From Xenopus tropicalis (lineage: Eukaryota > Chordata > Amphibia > Anura > Pipidae): 64,000 bases of DNA. Below the pieces are notes generated by a model. That model had not been told where the DNA came from. It worked only from the letters and a program-made list of their open reading frames with translations, and did no database searches. The stretch is taken from positions 37,189,712 through 37,253,711 of the forward strand of contig NC_030679.2 of the NCBI RefSeq assembly GCF_000004195.4, given 5' to 3'. Positions 21,896 through 33,460 of this stretch are shown one piece after another (position 1 is the first letter of the stretch; every line of letters starts with the position of its first letter). A program made the position numbers and the translations under genes.

Positions 21896-22366
21896 GCTCT
21901 GCAACTCATTATGACACTGGTGGAAAATTGGTCTGTAGGATCACTGCATTGGTCAAAAGATAAATTCCCTACAATTATTAAGCTAATAAAATCATCACTA
22001 TATTAACAAAAGTGATCAGACACCTGCCTGCCCAATATTTTATATCAAAACATAGGTAGTTAATGCCAAATTTATCCTTTTTTGCCCCTATAATAAACTA
22101 TTCTCTTTTGGAAATGCTTTTCTCTAGATGTTGTAACACTGTTGGTTGGCTGTGTTTCAATTCAGCCACAAGAGCATTAGTGAAGCTGGGCACCAATGAG
22201 ATCAGGCCTGGTTAACAGTTAGCAGACTTAGTTCCAATGGCAGCAATCTTTACACCACTTTAGCAAATGCTTAACATTTCACATGCTGACATTAGGCTTG
22301 TGTGCAGCTGCTAAGAAATACCCATGTCCCTCATGAATAGTTCTTGTGCAGATGCTGCTTTTGAAA
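21896..22366. other. unique DNA, no gene seen
   Basis: No recognised feature. Confidence 0.35.
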
Positions 22367-22764
22367 AACAGATTGGAACTCAACAGTAAAGCTAGCCATA
22401 CACGTGAAGATCCACTCACTTGGCAAGGTCACTAAGCAAGCGGATATTCTCTCGATATCCCCACCTATGGGTGGGCGATATTGGGGAACATGTAGGCTAA
22501 TTTGATCTTTTGGCCCTGGGGCCAAACAATCGAATTATAATGGCGGCAATGGGGCAGCTGGTTCGGGGACCACATCAATGAGCCGATGTAGTTCTCGATC
22601 CGACTAAATCTTTTAACCTGCCCGATCGATATCTGGCCAATTTCAGGCCAGATATTGGCCGGGCATGCCCCTTGTTCCTGCCCCTACATGGGCCGATAGA
22701 CTTCTGAATCGGTCCAAGGGACCGATATCGGCAGCTACAATTGGCTCGTGTATGGCCACCTTTA
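22367..22764 (+). mobile_element. 'ggccatacacg' family MITE, fullest copy
   Basis: After an unusual 25-base lead shared with 26557-26581, it reads taaagctagccatacacgtg. It then has the central words cccacctatgggtgggcgat, tggccctggggccaaacaat and catcaatgagccgatgtag, ending cgtgtatggccacctttag. The terminal inverted repeat is about 18 bases. It has several internal palindromes and no ORF of note. Confidence 0.8.
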
Positions 22765-22800
22765 GGGATTTGATATTTTAGAGAGGCTGCCATATTTATA

Positions 22801-22874
22801 CAGGTATATATATTTTTTGCCAGTGGCAAAACGCAAAAATTCACCTACCTGGCAAATTATTTCGCTGATCACTA
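22801..22874 (+). mobile_element. hAT MITE right-end fragment
   Basis: Ends ggcaaattatttcgctgatcacta, i.e. an inverted TAGTGATCAGCGAA terminus like the elements at 5649 and 55778. Only about 70 bases remain. The (TA)n that follows received the LTR insertion. Confidence 0.55.
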
Positions 22875-22890
22875 TATATATAAATATATA

Positions 22891-23810
22891 TGTAACACTT
22901 GTTTGGCTATGATATGGCAAAACCCAGGCTAGTGATAGGCATAGAGCATGTGTTACATGCGACCTTAATGCACAGGAGTGGGCCTCCTCTATATGGGAGG
23001 TATTGATGGAGCTGAGGGTGTAGTTGAACTACAACTAGGTGGAGCTTGTGTGGTGCAGATGGAATAATGGACGCCAGAAAGGTTCTTGCTCATGAACTAT
23101 AGTACAATTTATTGGACAAAGGCACAGCTTAATAGTGCAGCAGGGTATACTCACAGACACAGCAGTATATGATGTCACAGATAGTACAGCAGATGTGACA
23201 CTTTAGGCACAGAATAACCCACTTGGAGGATGCACAGAGGATTAGTTGACACCTGAGATATAGACCTTTCAGAAGGGAGTGTTCCGGCCGACTGTGGTCC
23301 AGGGGAGAGCTCCTAACACTGGTACCTGGCGTCTAATAAAACCGGTCCCTAAAGAACGACTACAGAGCCGGGGTGGACTAAACCCTTTGTTACAACTCCT
23401 GGTTGGGGCTATTGACTGCCCTTGCTAAATAGCCTGACTACAATCACCTCTCCTAGAGGGTGCTATTAATAAATCTGTCTGTGCTGGCTTTACCTCGTTC
23501 ACGGGGCCCTGTCCCCGACTTATCACTAGGGTAGGTGGTCCCCTAGGGTACAAATGGCTTCTGGGCCTATGTTCTGGTCCAGGCTCAGTTGGGATCTGTC
23601 CAGAACACAGCATGCAGCCAAAAGAGGAAGCCACTTCCTTGTGCAAGACACTATATAGTCTGCCAAGGGGAGTGGTCAACCTGGGCTAAACCTATAGAGG
23701 GCAGCCTAATAACAGTAACCTGATATCAGAGGGCTCTGCCCTATAACAATACAGATTAGATAAAGATAAGGGATAACACCATAGGGAGCTTAACCCTATG
23801 GGTCCCTACA
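22891..23810 (-). mobile_element. solo LTR (about 920 bp), minus strand
   Basis: On the minus strand it begins TGTAGGGACCCATAGGG and ends AAGTGTTACA, the TG...CA form of an LTR. A TATA-like tatatagtgtc, and much further on tccaataaattgtac (AATAAA), lie in promoter/poly(A) order on that strand. Flanks are TATA on both sides but lie in AT repeats, so the target duplication is not decisive. No internal retroelement genes adjoin it, so it is a solo LTR. Gypsy versus ERV origin cannot be told. Confidence 0.65.
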
Positions 23811-24090
23811 TATATATAAACAAAAATTTGTCTGGATACCTATGGCCTTATAGTGTATGACAGCAGTGAACAAGACCACAACCTGGGGTATAGCAATATT
23901 CATCATAATCTTGTTTTTTGTTAGCTTTATTGGATTTGTATTTTCTTGTTGTTTCTTGAATAAAGTTTGTAAATGTAAATGCAACTGAACGTAGTGTCTA
24001 TACAGCTGTTTATATTCTCTGCACTTCTAGTTCCTGACGCAATATAGCAAAAGACAGATAACTAACAGACCTAACTTGGCTTGACCTGTT
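23811..24090. other. unique DNA, no gene seen
   Basis: Short AT-rich stretch. Includes a cttgaataaagtttg word at about 23955 without gene context. Confidence 0.35.
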
Positions 24091-24094
24091 TTAA

Positions 24095-24385
24095 AGGAGA
24101 TGGAAAGATGAAATCAGTGGGGTGCCAAATGTTAAGCATCCCCCAGGGATTATAATCACTCAACTGATATTGCGGCCTTCCTACTTCTTCCTTTTTTGCA
24201 TCAGGTGCACGTGTGAAGTAAAGTGAAAAGCTGAACTGTGAAGTGGAATAAGACGATTGCTCTGTAATGGTCACACAGGAGTACCCTGGGCCAGGGCTGT
24301 TTCTGCTGGAACACTGGCCTGGGTATCAGGTAAGTGATTATAGGGGCACCTAACATTTGGCACCACCAGTGATTTCACCTTTCTT
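24095..24385 (+). mobile_element. TTAA MITE, 'gggtgcc...ggcaccc' family
   Basis: Flanked by TTAA at 24091-24094 and 24386-24389. The inverted ends begin AGGAGATGGAAAGATGAAAT and include ggtgccaaatgttaagc paired with gcacctaacatttggcac. Copies: 59336-59648 (full) and 11940-12114 (right half). TTAA plus AGGAGAAGG ends suggest piggyBac/Kolobok mobilisation in trans. Confidence 0.75.
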
Positions 24386-24389
24386 TTAA

Positions 24390-25204
24390 GAATCAGAATC
24401 AAGGAACAGACAAGGATAAATAAATACTGTTTTACAAGGCAAGTACATTTTCAAATGACTTTTGAAGACATAGAAAATGTTTTATTAATGTATGTTGGAA
24501 AGTTACTGCAAATAGAATTTTCTTTCATCATGCAAAAAAACGGTTTTAGTGTTACGTTACCCTTTTCAATTCTACTAGCATTCAGTCTCTGCAAGATACT
24601 GTTAATTGACAACTAAACCCCCCAAAAAGATCTGCCAAGTGTACATCAGATATATGCATTGTAGATAAGATAGCTCCAAGAAGCCAATAGCCAAATCTGG
24701 GTCTCTGATGATAGGTCTATGTGCATTGGCCAAGTCAGCCATGAAATACATTGGCACTGCCAAGCTTAACATGTGTTCCTTTAGTAACAATGCATGCACA
24801 AATACAATTTTATTACAGTTGCAATGCCCTGACTGAGTGCTAATACCAGCAATAGAATATACAGGGCTCCAAACATGACTTTAGCCTAAATCACAATTTG
24901 TCATTGTCACTGCATACTAACAAAGAATGGGACATTTGATCGCCATGGCTCCCTCAAGCAGAGTTTCAGAGATCAAACACCTGGCACAGAAAGTTCTCTC
25001 AGAGAGAACTGCAGTGATCAAACACCCTTACCTTTTCTAGCCTACAGCTTCTTTCTGAATCCCCTTCTCCTTAGGTTCTTCCCACTTGCTAGCTGCACTT
25101 GGTAATGTGTAGGAAAGAAAAGTCTTGATTTTCCTTTCCATGTGAGAGCATTTATACAAGCATGAGAGGGGTGCACTGGGTTTGCTGTTCAAAGAAGCTC
25201 ACAA
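24390..25204. other. unique DNA, no gene seen
   Basis: No recognised exon or repeat. Confidence 0.4.
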
Positions 25205-25264
25205 CTGGGGCGGGGGCCCTGAGATGGCACCCCATTGGGACCTGCACACCCCAGTTCGACACTG
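25205..25264 (+). mobile_element. hAT fragment, 'cagtgtcagactgggcc' family right end
   Basis: Contains gggggccctgagatggcacc and ends ccccagttcgacactg, which resembles the right end of the element at 61988-62196. Confidence 0.4.
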
Positions 25265-26556
25265 GGCTTTACCTTTTCACTAATTATGTGCATATTTTGA
25301 AAATTGGCTATAAGAACAAATATACAGTATATGAAGCCTAAGATGAAAATTATATGGTTTGGCTAAAGTGTTTTTTTTTTCAGTTTCTTTTGTTGCAGTT
25401 TATAGGTAGCTATACTAATACATGGGCACGTTGTACTCTAACACACAAGTAGCAGTACAGTCCTTTGAAAAAAGTTCCCCATATATGTATATGATCATAC
25501 ACTAAGCTGGTTGGGCAGTTCTGACAAACTTGTGATGCTCTTGGATTATAGTCGGTCTCTCCGGAGATAGAAATGTTTTCTGCTTGGAGGGTGGATGTAT
25601 CAGTGGCAGATACAGAACATTCTCTAGATGAAAAATGTAGAACATTCTGGGGGCCAAACCTTAGTATTCCACTCAATAGCGGTGATGAGCCAGTGCTGTT
25701 CAACCAACCATGTGGCTTCCCATATCAGGCAAAACTTAATGGTTGGCCTGTTATTCAAACAGCCTTGAAGCCATGTACCTTTACATGAGGGTTATATAAG
25801 TGGGGGTTAGTTTAGTTAGCTGGCCACAATTTAACAAAGTACGTGACTAAAGTTATTTTAATCACAGGCAGAAATACATGTTTTTAGTCAATGTTTTCCT
25901 TACTTGCTGCTTGTTTTCCACATAAAAACATAAATTCACAGACAGGGTTCTTTCCAAGTCAATTTTTATTCTGGCCAGCATCACGTTACACACAGAGAAC
26001 TATTATTACATTACACTGTCTTTTTAGGAGTCACTATACCTGGTAGTTGCACAAGTAACTGCCAGGTGTTTTCTCATCAAAGTTAAAAACAATCCAGGGT
26101 GCATTAAATTATTCTTCAGCCCTTATCATATCATACCTCCATATTCTTTCAAACATCCATCCTTCAATTGCTATAAATTAGGACTGTAGGGATTATAACA
26201 AAGTCCCTTGCTCAGTGTTAGCTTACATCTTGCTAATTCCTCTCTGCTGACTATTTAAAAACTCTGCTGTACATCATAGGCCTTCTCTTCCCATTCACTT
26301 CCAAGACCATTCTCCTAACACATTCCAGACCTCAACGCCAGGACAAGGTGCTTTTGCAAAGATATTGCACTTCTTCCATGAATACAGCAGTGCCTGTGTT
26401 TGGTATTCATGAGAGTCTTAAGACACAACAGGCCCTGTATTTACCACCTCTCTATGGCATACAACAAGTTCAAGACTGTGCTGCATCCACAGAACTGTGG
26501 TTTGCCCATTGCACCCTTTATTACAGGTGCAAGTGGATCCTCCAATTTAACAATTT
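25265..26556. other. unique DNA, no gene seen
   Basis: No recognised transposon or exon. A tttttattctgg word near 25963 may mark an old retroposon tail, but this is weak. Confidence 0.35.
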
Positions 26557-26702
26557 AACAGATTGGAACTCAACAGTAAAGGTGGCCATACACGTGAAGG
26601 TCCGCTCGCTTGGCAAGGTCGCCAAATGAGCGGATCTTCTGCCGATATCCCCACCTATGGGTGGGCGATATCGGGGAACATGTAGGCTAATTCCATCGTT
26701 TG
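26557..26702 (+). mobile_element. left part of a 'ggccatacacg' family MITE
   Basis: Reads taaaggtggccatacacgtg, then cgctcgcttggcaaggtc and the palindrome cccacctatgggtgggcg, stopping after aggctaattccatcgtttg at an A-run. It has the same 25-base lead as 22367-22391. The right half is absent. Confidence 0.75.
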
Positions 26703-26758
26703 AAAAAAAATAGTTATTCACTTTCTTGAGGCTGGAATCTGAGGGTCATCCTTATAAC

Positions 26759-26840
26759 AGTGGTTCTCAAACTGTGCTGCAGCTAAGCAGGAGAGGGGGC
26801 AGTCTAAAGACCAACTGAGGCTAAATTTGAGGGCGAGTTC
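26759..26840 (+). mobile_element. hAT left-end fragment
   Basis: Begins CAGTGGTTCTCAAACTGTG, a hAT-type terminus. No matching right end was found nearby, so target duplication cannot be tested. Confidence 0.4.
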
Positions 26841-27361
26841 ATATTTGCTCTATTCATCATGGGCTAAGAGAATTTAGACCCAATGTACCACTGCAAAGGT
26901 GAGGGAACTACAGTCAAAACGTCTAAAGACATCTCACCTACATTATAAGAAGTTGAGGATATAGCATGGCCTTTACCTCTGCAGAGTGTGTGGAGTTAGC
27001 ATTTATAGTCTAGTATTCACAGCAATAACGGAGTTATTTAAATGGAATGACCACTTAAATATAAGGGTTATGGGGGTGGTGGGGACATATTTTTATTTAT
27101 AGTTATCTCATTAGCAGAAACATTACTCATTGAAAATGCTTTAAATGCTGAGACTTGTAGTGGCCTAACAATTTAGATTTTCCATCATAAAAAAAAATAA
27201 GCAACTAACAGAACAGTGCTGCAAAGTTGCTAAGACAAAAACTCACGTGGGGTGTTTGGGAGACATGGGTGGATATAGAGTGTGGCAATAGAACTGCCCA
27301 TACGCAGCCAGATATGCTTGTTTGACCAGGTCCATCAGTGGGTCGTACACTAGGCCATAAA
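26841..27361. other. unique DNA, no gene seen
   Basis: No recognised feature. Confidence 0.35.
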
Positions 27362-27500
27362 AAAATAGGCACATTTATCAGCAGTTACCCATAGGTTACC
27401 CGTAGAAACAATCATCATTTATTTTTGATCGGCCTCCTACAAGTTAGAGAATGAAAACAATCTCATTGGTTGCTGTGAATAACTACACTGGTGCAGTTTG
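27362..27500. mobile_element. diverged fold-back MITE related to 49829-50006
   Basis: Contains cacatttatcagcagttacc, an aacaatctcattggttgc block and a right side cagtttgcacc, roughly in the order of the 'tttatcaa...cagtaaccc' family. The copy is degraded. Confidence 0.4.
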
Positions 27501-27853
27501 CACCACCTAATACCTAAAATCTGTGAGTTTTCTCTAAAAGAGTACTGAGAAGATCTATCAGGACCAGCAACAAACTGGCTCCAAAATCCACACTCCCATT
27601 AATCAGCTGCCATGACATGCCCTCACACTTTCAATTAACCTTGTATCCTTACATCAGACTCTCTTTGCCTTCTGACCTTCTCTCTGTTTACATTGCTCAG
27701 ACTGGAAGTAGTAGTGTCCAGCTGGAGATGTATTTCCAGAAGATCTCCTAACCTGGTCAGTAAAGGATAGATTTTAACCCTCCTCTCACCAAAAGGGAGC
27801 CGGTTATTTACATGAGCAAAACTGAGGCATAACCACAGCTGGTTTATCTAGCA

Positions 27854-28166
27854 CAGCAGTCCCCAACCATTGTTGTGCCACGGTCTGTTCTTAATTAAGA
27901 AAATTTTCCCACAGACCAATGGGGGGCGCATTTCAATTACTGGGGGGTGTTAATAAGCATGCAAAGCAATCACTGTATGACATGTATGACACACTGACAT
28001 GGTGTTATGCGTGTCGCGAGTCATACGCAGCATCGCATTGGCGCATCATCATGTCATACGCAGCACATATTCAAAACGCCACTTGTAAGCAGGGATCAGA
28101 GGTGGCCCATTGTAACACAACCCACGGCCCGGCACTGGTCCATGGCCCGGTGGTTTGGGACCCCAG
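27854..28166 (+). mobile_element. hAT MITE, 'cagcagtccccaacc' family, complete
   Basis: Left end CAGCAGTCCCCAACC, right end GGTTTGGGACCCCAG. An exact 8-bp duplication ATCTAGCA flanks it (27846-27853 and 28167-28174). Inside, catacgcagca words repeat around 28023-28065. The 313-bp element has no transposase. The frame over it is not a gene. It is Charlie-like by its ends. Confidence 0.85.
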
Positions 28167-28174
28167 ATCTAGCA

Positions 28175-29079
28175 TGCAATTGACTGATATCAGGAGACCA
28201 AGAAGTTACCCTTCTAAATATCAACCCCAAATATTACAATTTACTTACCTCTACTTATTTTCTCCTTACAGACTTTCTTATCATTATCAGGGGGCAGCCA
28301 AAAATATACTTACATTCCAATGACCCTAGTATTCGACTGGGGCTGCCACCCCAGGGTCCCCCACCCCAGTTGTATAGTCAGCCTGCCTCCATCCACCGTA
28401 CTTGCCCCACCTCCCGCCCCTTGCGCAGCATTGTGTTGTTTCACGTTGTGTCTCATCTTATTATTATTATTTAAATTTGCCCACAATAGGTGGTAGAGCA
28501 CCAAAAGTTAGTCAAGGACTGGTTTGGTGGGGCCCACCGGGTTTTTTCCTGGTGTCCCACTGGCCCAGTCTGACCCTGGATGACCCTACTGTACCTGAAC
28601 ACTATAGCAAGACTTTCCATTGTTATAGTAGCATTTACACATGTAATACAATTGTGATCAACTGAGTTCACATAATTAAAATATAATTTGCATGTGTGTC
28701 TTCAGAAGATTTGGCTCAATTATTTTCTGTTTTCTTGCATAAAGGGAATTGTCTATGTTTGTCTTCCAGTGAAACATGTCATGCTGTCTCTAACTGAATC
28801 CAATCAGTGTGAAAGGCTTTAATAAATGTATAAAGTTGCCAGAATGCTGTATTTCTGCTATGCCAGTTCTGACTGGCAAGTTCCCCTCCTATTTGGCATT
28901 ATAGCTGTGAACTGAAACTTAAATCCACTTTAAACCCTACCTAAATATAAGCCACAATTCAGGTCCTGTGTGTTAACAAGACAGACAAACCTTATAAAGG
29001 ATGTCTGTTATAGGACTGGTAAATCTCCCATTAATGCTGTGACTATGAATATAGCCTATCCACTAACTGCAGCTTTTCA
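28175..29079. other. mostly unique DNA
   Basis: Includes a hAT-like fragment at about 28528-28578 (gggcccaccgggttttttcc ... cccagtctgaccctg) related to 61988-62196. Otherwise no feature is recognised. Confidence 0.4.
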
Positions 29080-29083
29080 TTAA

Positions 29084-29539
29084 ATGGATTCTGTCATGAT
29101 TTTTATGGTGTATTTTTTATTTCTAAATTACACTGTTTACATAGCAAATAATTCACTCTCCCATTTAAAACTGTATTCTTGAACCAACAAATGTATTTTG
29201 TTTTAGTTGTATCGGTATGTAGGCACCATCTGAGTCTGAGCTTTCAGAAGGAACCAGCGCTACACATTAGAACTGCTTTCAGCTAACCTATTGTTTCTCC
29301 TACTCCCATGTAACTGGAGGAGTCCCAAGCCAGACTTGGATTTCTTACTTTTGAGTGCTATTCTGATATCTACTGGGAGCTGCAATCTTGCTACCTTCCC
29401 ATTGTTCTGCTGATGGTTATATTACTCCAATTTGCAGCGCAAAAGTGTTTGCACTTTTTAAACCAGATTTCAATGTAGGGATTCTGCTGGAGAAGCTCTA
29501 TTAACTAATGCATTTTGAAAAAAACATGTTTTCCCTGTA
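29084..29539 (+). mobile_element. TTAA-flanked MITE, 'gtttacatagcaaataatt' family
   Basis: TTAA at 29080-29083 and 29540-29543. Blocks tctaaattacactgtttaca, gctttcagaaggaacc, ttcccattgttctgctgatg and ctggagaagctctattaac match the reversed copy at 17640-18141. It carries extra sequence near 29325-29385 absent from that copy. Confidence 0.75.
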
Positions 29540-29734
29540 TTAAATGCTAGTGAAGAAACTTCACGCATAATGAAAGGAGCAGTTGTTGTTAAGCTTTGAC
29601 TCCTTAAAACTGAAACTTCTCTTGCCAATATTTAAGGGAATATGTAGCAAAAGATCAAAGCTTGCTATGGGTCTAGTAACCCATAGCAATTGATCACTGG
29701 GTAAGATTTACTGGCTCTTCCATCCTTAGCAGGG

Positions 29735-29930
29735 CTTGGCGATGTCGCCAAGCTAGCGGATCTTCTCCCGATATCCCCCACCTACGGGTGGGCGATACCG
29801 GGAGAATCCAGGGTAATTTGATTGTTTGGCCCTGGGGCCAAACAATCAAATTATAACGACGGACGTAGGTAAAGTCGGTCCGGGGACCGCATCAACGAGC
29901 CGATGCGGTCCCTGATTCGACTAGATTTTC
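29735..29930 (+). mobile_element. middle part of a 'ggccatacacg' family MITE
   Basis: Starts cttggcgatgtcgccaagc, continues through cccacctacgggtgggcgat and ccctggggccaaacaatc to catcaacgagccgatgcgg and ctagattttc. Both termini are missing. It retains many CpGs, suggesting a fairly young copy despite truncation. A short remnant of the 'cccatagcaa' fold-back family precedes it (about 29660-29710). Confidence 0.7.
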
Positions 29931-29935
29931 AGACT

Positions 29936-30444
29936 AGCAATTCACAGGCTAGTAACTTCTACCTATATATTTTCAACCTTACTACTACTTCCTTTATACT
30001 GGATTTTAGATCAGGAAATGTTGGACTCAGCGGATCTACATCTCCAACCTCATTTTCTCCTACTGTGACCAGGTTATTAGCCAACCTATCACAGTATTTG
30101 TCACTGCACCCCATGGTTAAACCCTTGTGAAAAGGACCGTTCAATCCTATTTTTTTTATCTGTAGCCCTTGTTTGTTAAATTATGCTAAGCTTTGTGTTT
30201 GCTGGTGCTAATTAAAAAATAGTGCTGATGATTTATGTTAAAAATTTCCCCCAAACCTTTAGACATTTTCTCCCCAAAACTGACTAAACCATCATCAGTG
30301 AAGTGAATCCTATCTCCGTAAAGATCCTATAGCTGATAAAAAAGTCACCCAGTTATCTAAAACCCAACATAAGACTAATAACCCCTACAAAAAATGTCTC
30401 ACTAACATACACATGGCATTACTCATATCTCATACCCAGGAAGT
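29936..30444. other. unique DNA, no gene seen
   Basis: No recognised feature. Confidence 0.35.
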
Positions 30445-30620
30445 GGGGGCATATTTGTAAATACTGGGCAGATTTGCACATGGGCAGTAACCCATAGCAA
30501 CCAATTAATCACTGGATTTTTCAGGCAGCTGCAGGTTGAACAAGGAAAGCAAACATTTGATTGGTTGGCATGGGCTACTGCCTAGATCCAAATTTACCCA
30601 GTGTTTATAAATGATCCCCC
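30445..30620. mobile_element. fold-back MITE, 'cagtaacccatagcaacc' family
   Basis: Reads ggggcatatttgtaaata, tgggcagtaacccatagc, caggcagctgcaggttgaac, then gattggttggcatgggct and ttataaatgatccccc. The ends are complementary in outline. It is the same family as 2426-2573 and 49829-50006. Confidence 0.65.
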
Positions 30621-32400
30621 TTGTCTTTGACTTTTCCCCTAGCAGTGAGTTATTGCATACAGCAGTTTTTCTGCCAGGGTGCATTGTGGGTAAATGCCCC
30701 CAACAACACATCGATCCCACGAGTAAATTGTCACCAGAAATATTTTAGTACTTTCTGCAGTATATTCAGTAGCATGTGAATTTGCTGCATTTATGTTTTA
30801 ATCAATAATGGCGCCTTTGTATTTGGTGAGTTAATTTGAATTGGAAAAAAAATCAAAAATGTACAAATTTTAATTTTTAAAATTGGCCTCTGCGAGTAGG
30901 ATCCCAAAGCAGTGTGTACTTTTAAAAGAAGATACACAGGTTTTTGTTCTGCAATTTACTGGATTCTGAGTTGTATTTCTAGTGAGAAATAAATGAAAGA
31001 GCACAATAAATGGGCCAATCTCAATGCGTTCCAACTCTGGCATGAAGGAATATTTAAAATAAAACACAGCCAAAATCAACAAGCTTTCTTAATTAAGTGA
31101 ACCATCTTATGACTTGGCCTTCTGATGTTCTGGCTAATGTATAGCAGCGATTGCGCCGATCGCTGATTCTTTCTGTTAGAAAATGTACTCCCGGTGACCC
31201 TGTCTCTGTAGCACTACACTCCATGACAGTCCAGTGACATGGTCGCCTCTTTTATTATCTAAAGTACTGCAGCAGGACATGTTCTCATCTATAAGAAATG
31301 TATCCATATGTAAACTTAGCCTCACTTTTTTTTCCTAAAGTAGCACTTTAAAAAACAAATGCCATAGAGAAACGACTAGCACAACGGATTTTTTTTTTAT
31401 TCTGCAAACAGCTTTTGGCTCTCACATAGAGAAAGCCCTGGGGACTTTGGTTGCATTAGATATGCTTTATTAATGAGTTTGCAATAGAGGAAGAAAAGGA
31501 AGTTAGACAGACAGAAGAAATGGGAGGAAATGATGGTTAGATATTTTTTTTTTCTCCTTTTTTAAATATGAGTGCCTGATATGTAAATGCATCAATACTC
31601 TCAAGTAGAGATCCGGGATAAAGTGCTTCCTGTGGTGTTGGAAAGTAAAGGAGAGTAAATAAATAAATAAATGTCAAAACCAGGCAGGGGGGGGGTGAAG
31701 CCTCGTAAACTGACGGTGCTTATTTTAAATGGCTATGGTTATTAAACAGCCATATGAAATAAAGTTTGCCTTAAATGCAACTTATTTTTGCATACTTTTT
31801 CCTTTCCAATATGTCTTTTCATGTGCAAAGCTGTGTACATAAGCTTTTCATGCACAGCGAGGCTCTGCAGGGCCATTCTAGGCTGGGTGTTGCTGGTTGG
31901 CAGGCCACAGGGGTTCCAGAACTGGGTGCCTGTCTCTTCCACTCTCCGGCTTTCTGCTACTGGCTTCTACCGTAATGCTGCATGTTCACCTCTCCCCCTT
32001 GTTCAACTGGTTGCCAGTATTTAGGGCACACTATGGCACCATGCATTTTATGGCACATTGTAGACCCCAAGCAGTTCATAACAGAGTGTCGCTCCCATGT
32101 ATTTTGTAGTAACCTCTGCTTGTGTGGACATTTTGGTAGGACATTCCTACTGTTTTGCCATTTGTCTAAGATGCATTATCCTGTTCCTGTTTCCCACTTC
32201 CTGTCTATGCAGAGAGCAAATATGGAGCGGACCAGGTTACCTGCCATGTTATAACAAATGTACCAGAAGTTTCTGTACATGTCTGATTGCTTCACCTGCA
32301 GTAACTTGCAGAATAAATTAACCCACTACTATCCAAGCAGTTTATTACATATTTCATAACACCATGGCCCTGAACCATTTCATGGCACACTGTAGCCCCC
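30621..32400. other. unique DNA, no gene seen
   Basis: No recognised exon. A cluster of overlapping short frames at 31775-32320 has no motif I know. A (AAAT)n run is at about 31658-31672 and a G-run at 31687-31695. Confidence 0.4.
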
Positions 32401-32408
32401 ATGTACTT

Positions 32409-32590
32409 CCTGTACTGCATGTTGAGCAAAGGATAGCATACAGAATCCTTCTGCTAACATTTAAAGCCCTTCACTCCTCTGCTCCTCACTACATTTCTTC
32501 AATGATCTCCCTGCATGTTCCTGGTCGTCTCCTCCGCTCCTCTCAGAGCCTCTGTCTTTTTACACCATTCACACCCACTGAGCTCTCTTG
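32409..32590 (+). pseudogene. L2-type LINE reverse transcriptase, C-terminal remnant
   Basis: Translation in the frame starting at 32364 gives RIAYRILLLTFKALHSSAP, then YISSMISL and PGRLLRSSQSL. This follows the pattern (R-I-x-x-K/R-I-L-L-L-x-x-K-A-L-x-x-x-A-P-x-Y-I, then P-x-R-x-L-R-S) that follows the polymerase domain in L2/Rex-like non-LTR retrotransposons. The FADD polymerase core is absent and the frame degenerates into a tttatttat run at about 32600. It is a 5'-truncated dead copy. Confidence 0.6.
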
Positions 32591-32600
32591 TCTTAAACCT

Positions 32601-33111
32601 TTATTTATTTTTATAAATAAAGTTATACATACATACATAACTCAGTGTCCCCTAAGCATTTCATGGAACACTGTGGCCCCTAAGGATTTATGACTATGGC
32701 CTCCAAGCCCTAAGCCCACGCAGACTTTTTTTTATCCATGATCCCCCAGTTTTGTGGAGGGGGACAGCTGGGATGTATCCACTCTCCTGCTGGGCCCAAT
32801 AGGTTAAACTGGCCTAAGGCTGTCCATGATCACTTCTGTGCAAAACTATTTGACTACGAAGCTACATTTGCAGACATGTTTTAGTCTGCACTGAAATAAA
32901 GAGCAGTGTGTTGCATCATTTTCTGTTGCCCTACACTAGTAAAGGTTGTGTGCTTGCCTTAGAACCACTTCTATGGTTTATATCAGGGCTGTCCAACTGT
33001 AAGCCTATGGATGTGGCCCTCCAAAGTATTTTTATGGTCCCCAGTCTGCTCCATAGATTTCACTCTATGACATAATGAATCATTACTACATGTAATAAGT
33101 TGGTCAGCACA
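32601..33111. other. unique DNA with a possible hAT left end
   Basis: CAGGGCTGTCCAACTG at 32986-33001 resembles a hAT terminus, but no matching right end was found. A tttatttatttttataaataaa run follows the LINE remnant. Confidence 0.35.
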
Positions 33112-33460
33112 GGTTTATATAAACAAAGCTGCTGTGTAGTCAGCTTTGGGGGTGGTTATTCAAATTGAAAAAGGACTAAATGGCACAGGTTAGATGGCAG
33201 ATATGCTCTGTAGAATACAGTGGGTTTAGTTCTTACACAGGAATCTAACCCCCATCCTGTTTGTATGCTATCTGTTATGTAACCTGTGCCCTTTCTCCTT
33301 TTTTCAGCTTGAATGGCTGCCCCTGTGGCTACACAGCAGCTTATTTATATAAACTATAGTAGACTTTCTGAAGTAAACACACAACTTTTACCAGTGCAGG
33401 GCAACAGTACATTATATTTTAATTACTTTAAAACACTTATTTTTTTGGTGTTACTATTCC
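33112..33460. mobile_element. fold-back MITE, 'tatataaacaaagctgctg' family
   Basis: The left arm ggtttatataaacaaagctg ctgtgtag pairs with the right arm cacagcagcttatttatata. Inner words ggcacaggttagatgg and taacctgtgcc also pair. The right extension cagggcaacagtacattata is one I associate with Xenopus repeats. Target duplication not resolved. Confidence 0.6.

Noticed and set aside
22331..22844. Two minus-strand frames with similar peptides to those at 12696, 12809 and 26521
   Set aside because: The peptide similarity reflects shared 'ggccatacacg' MITE sequence in different places, not a protein family.
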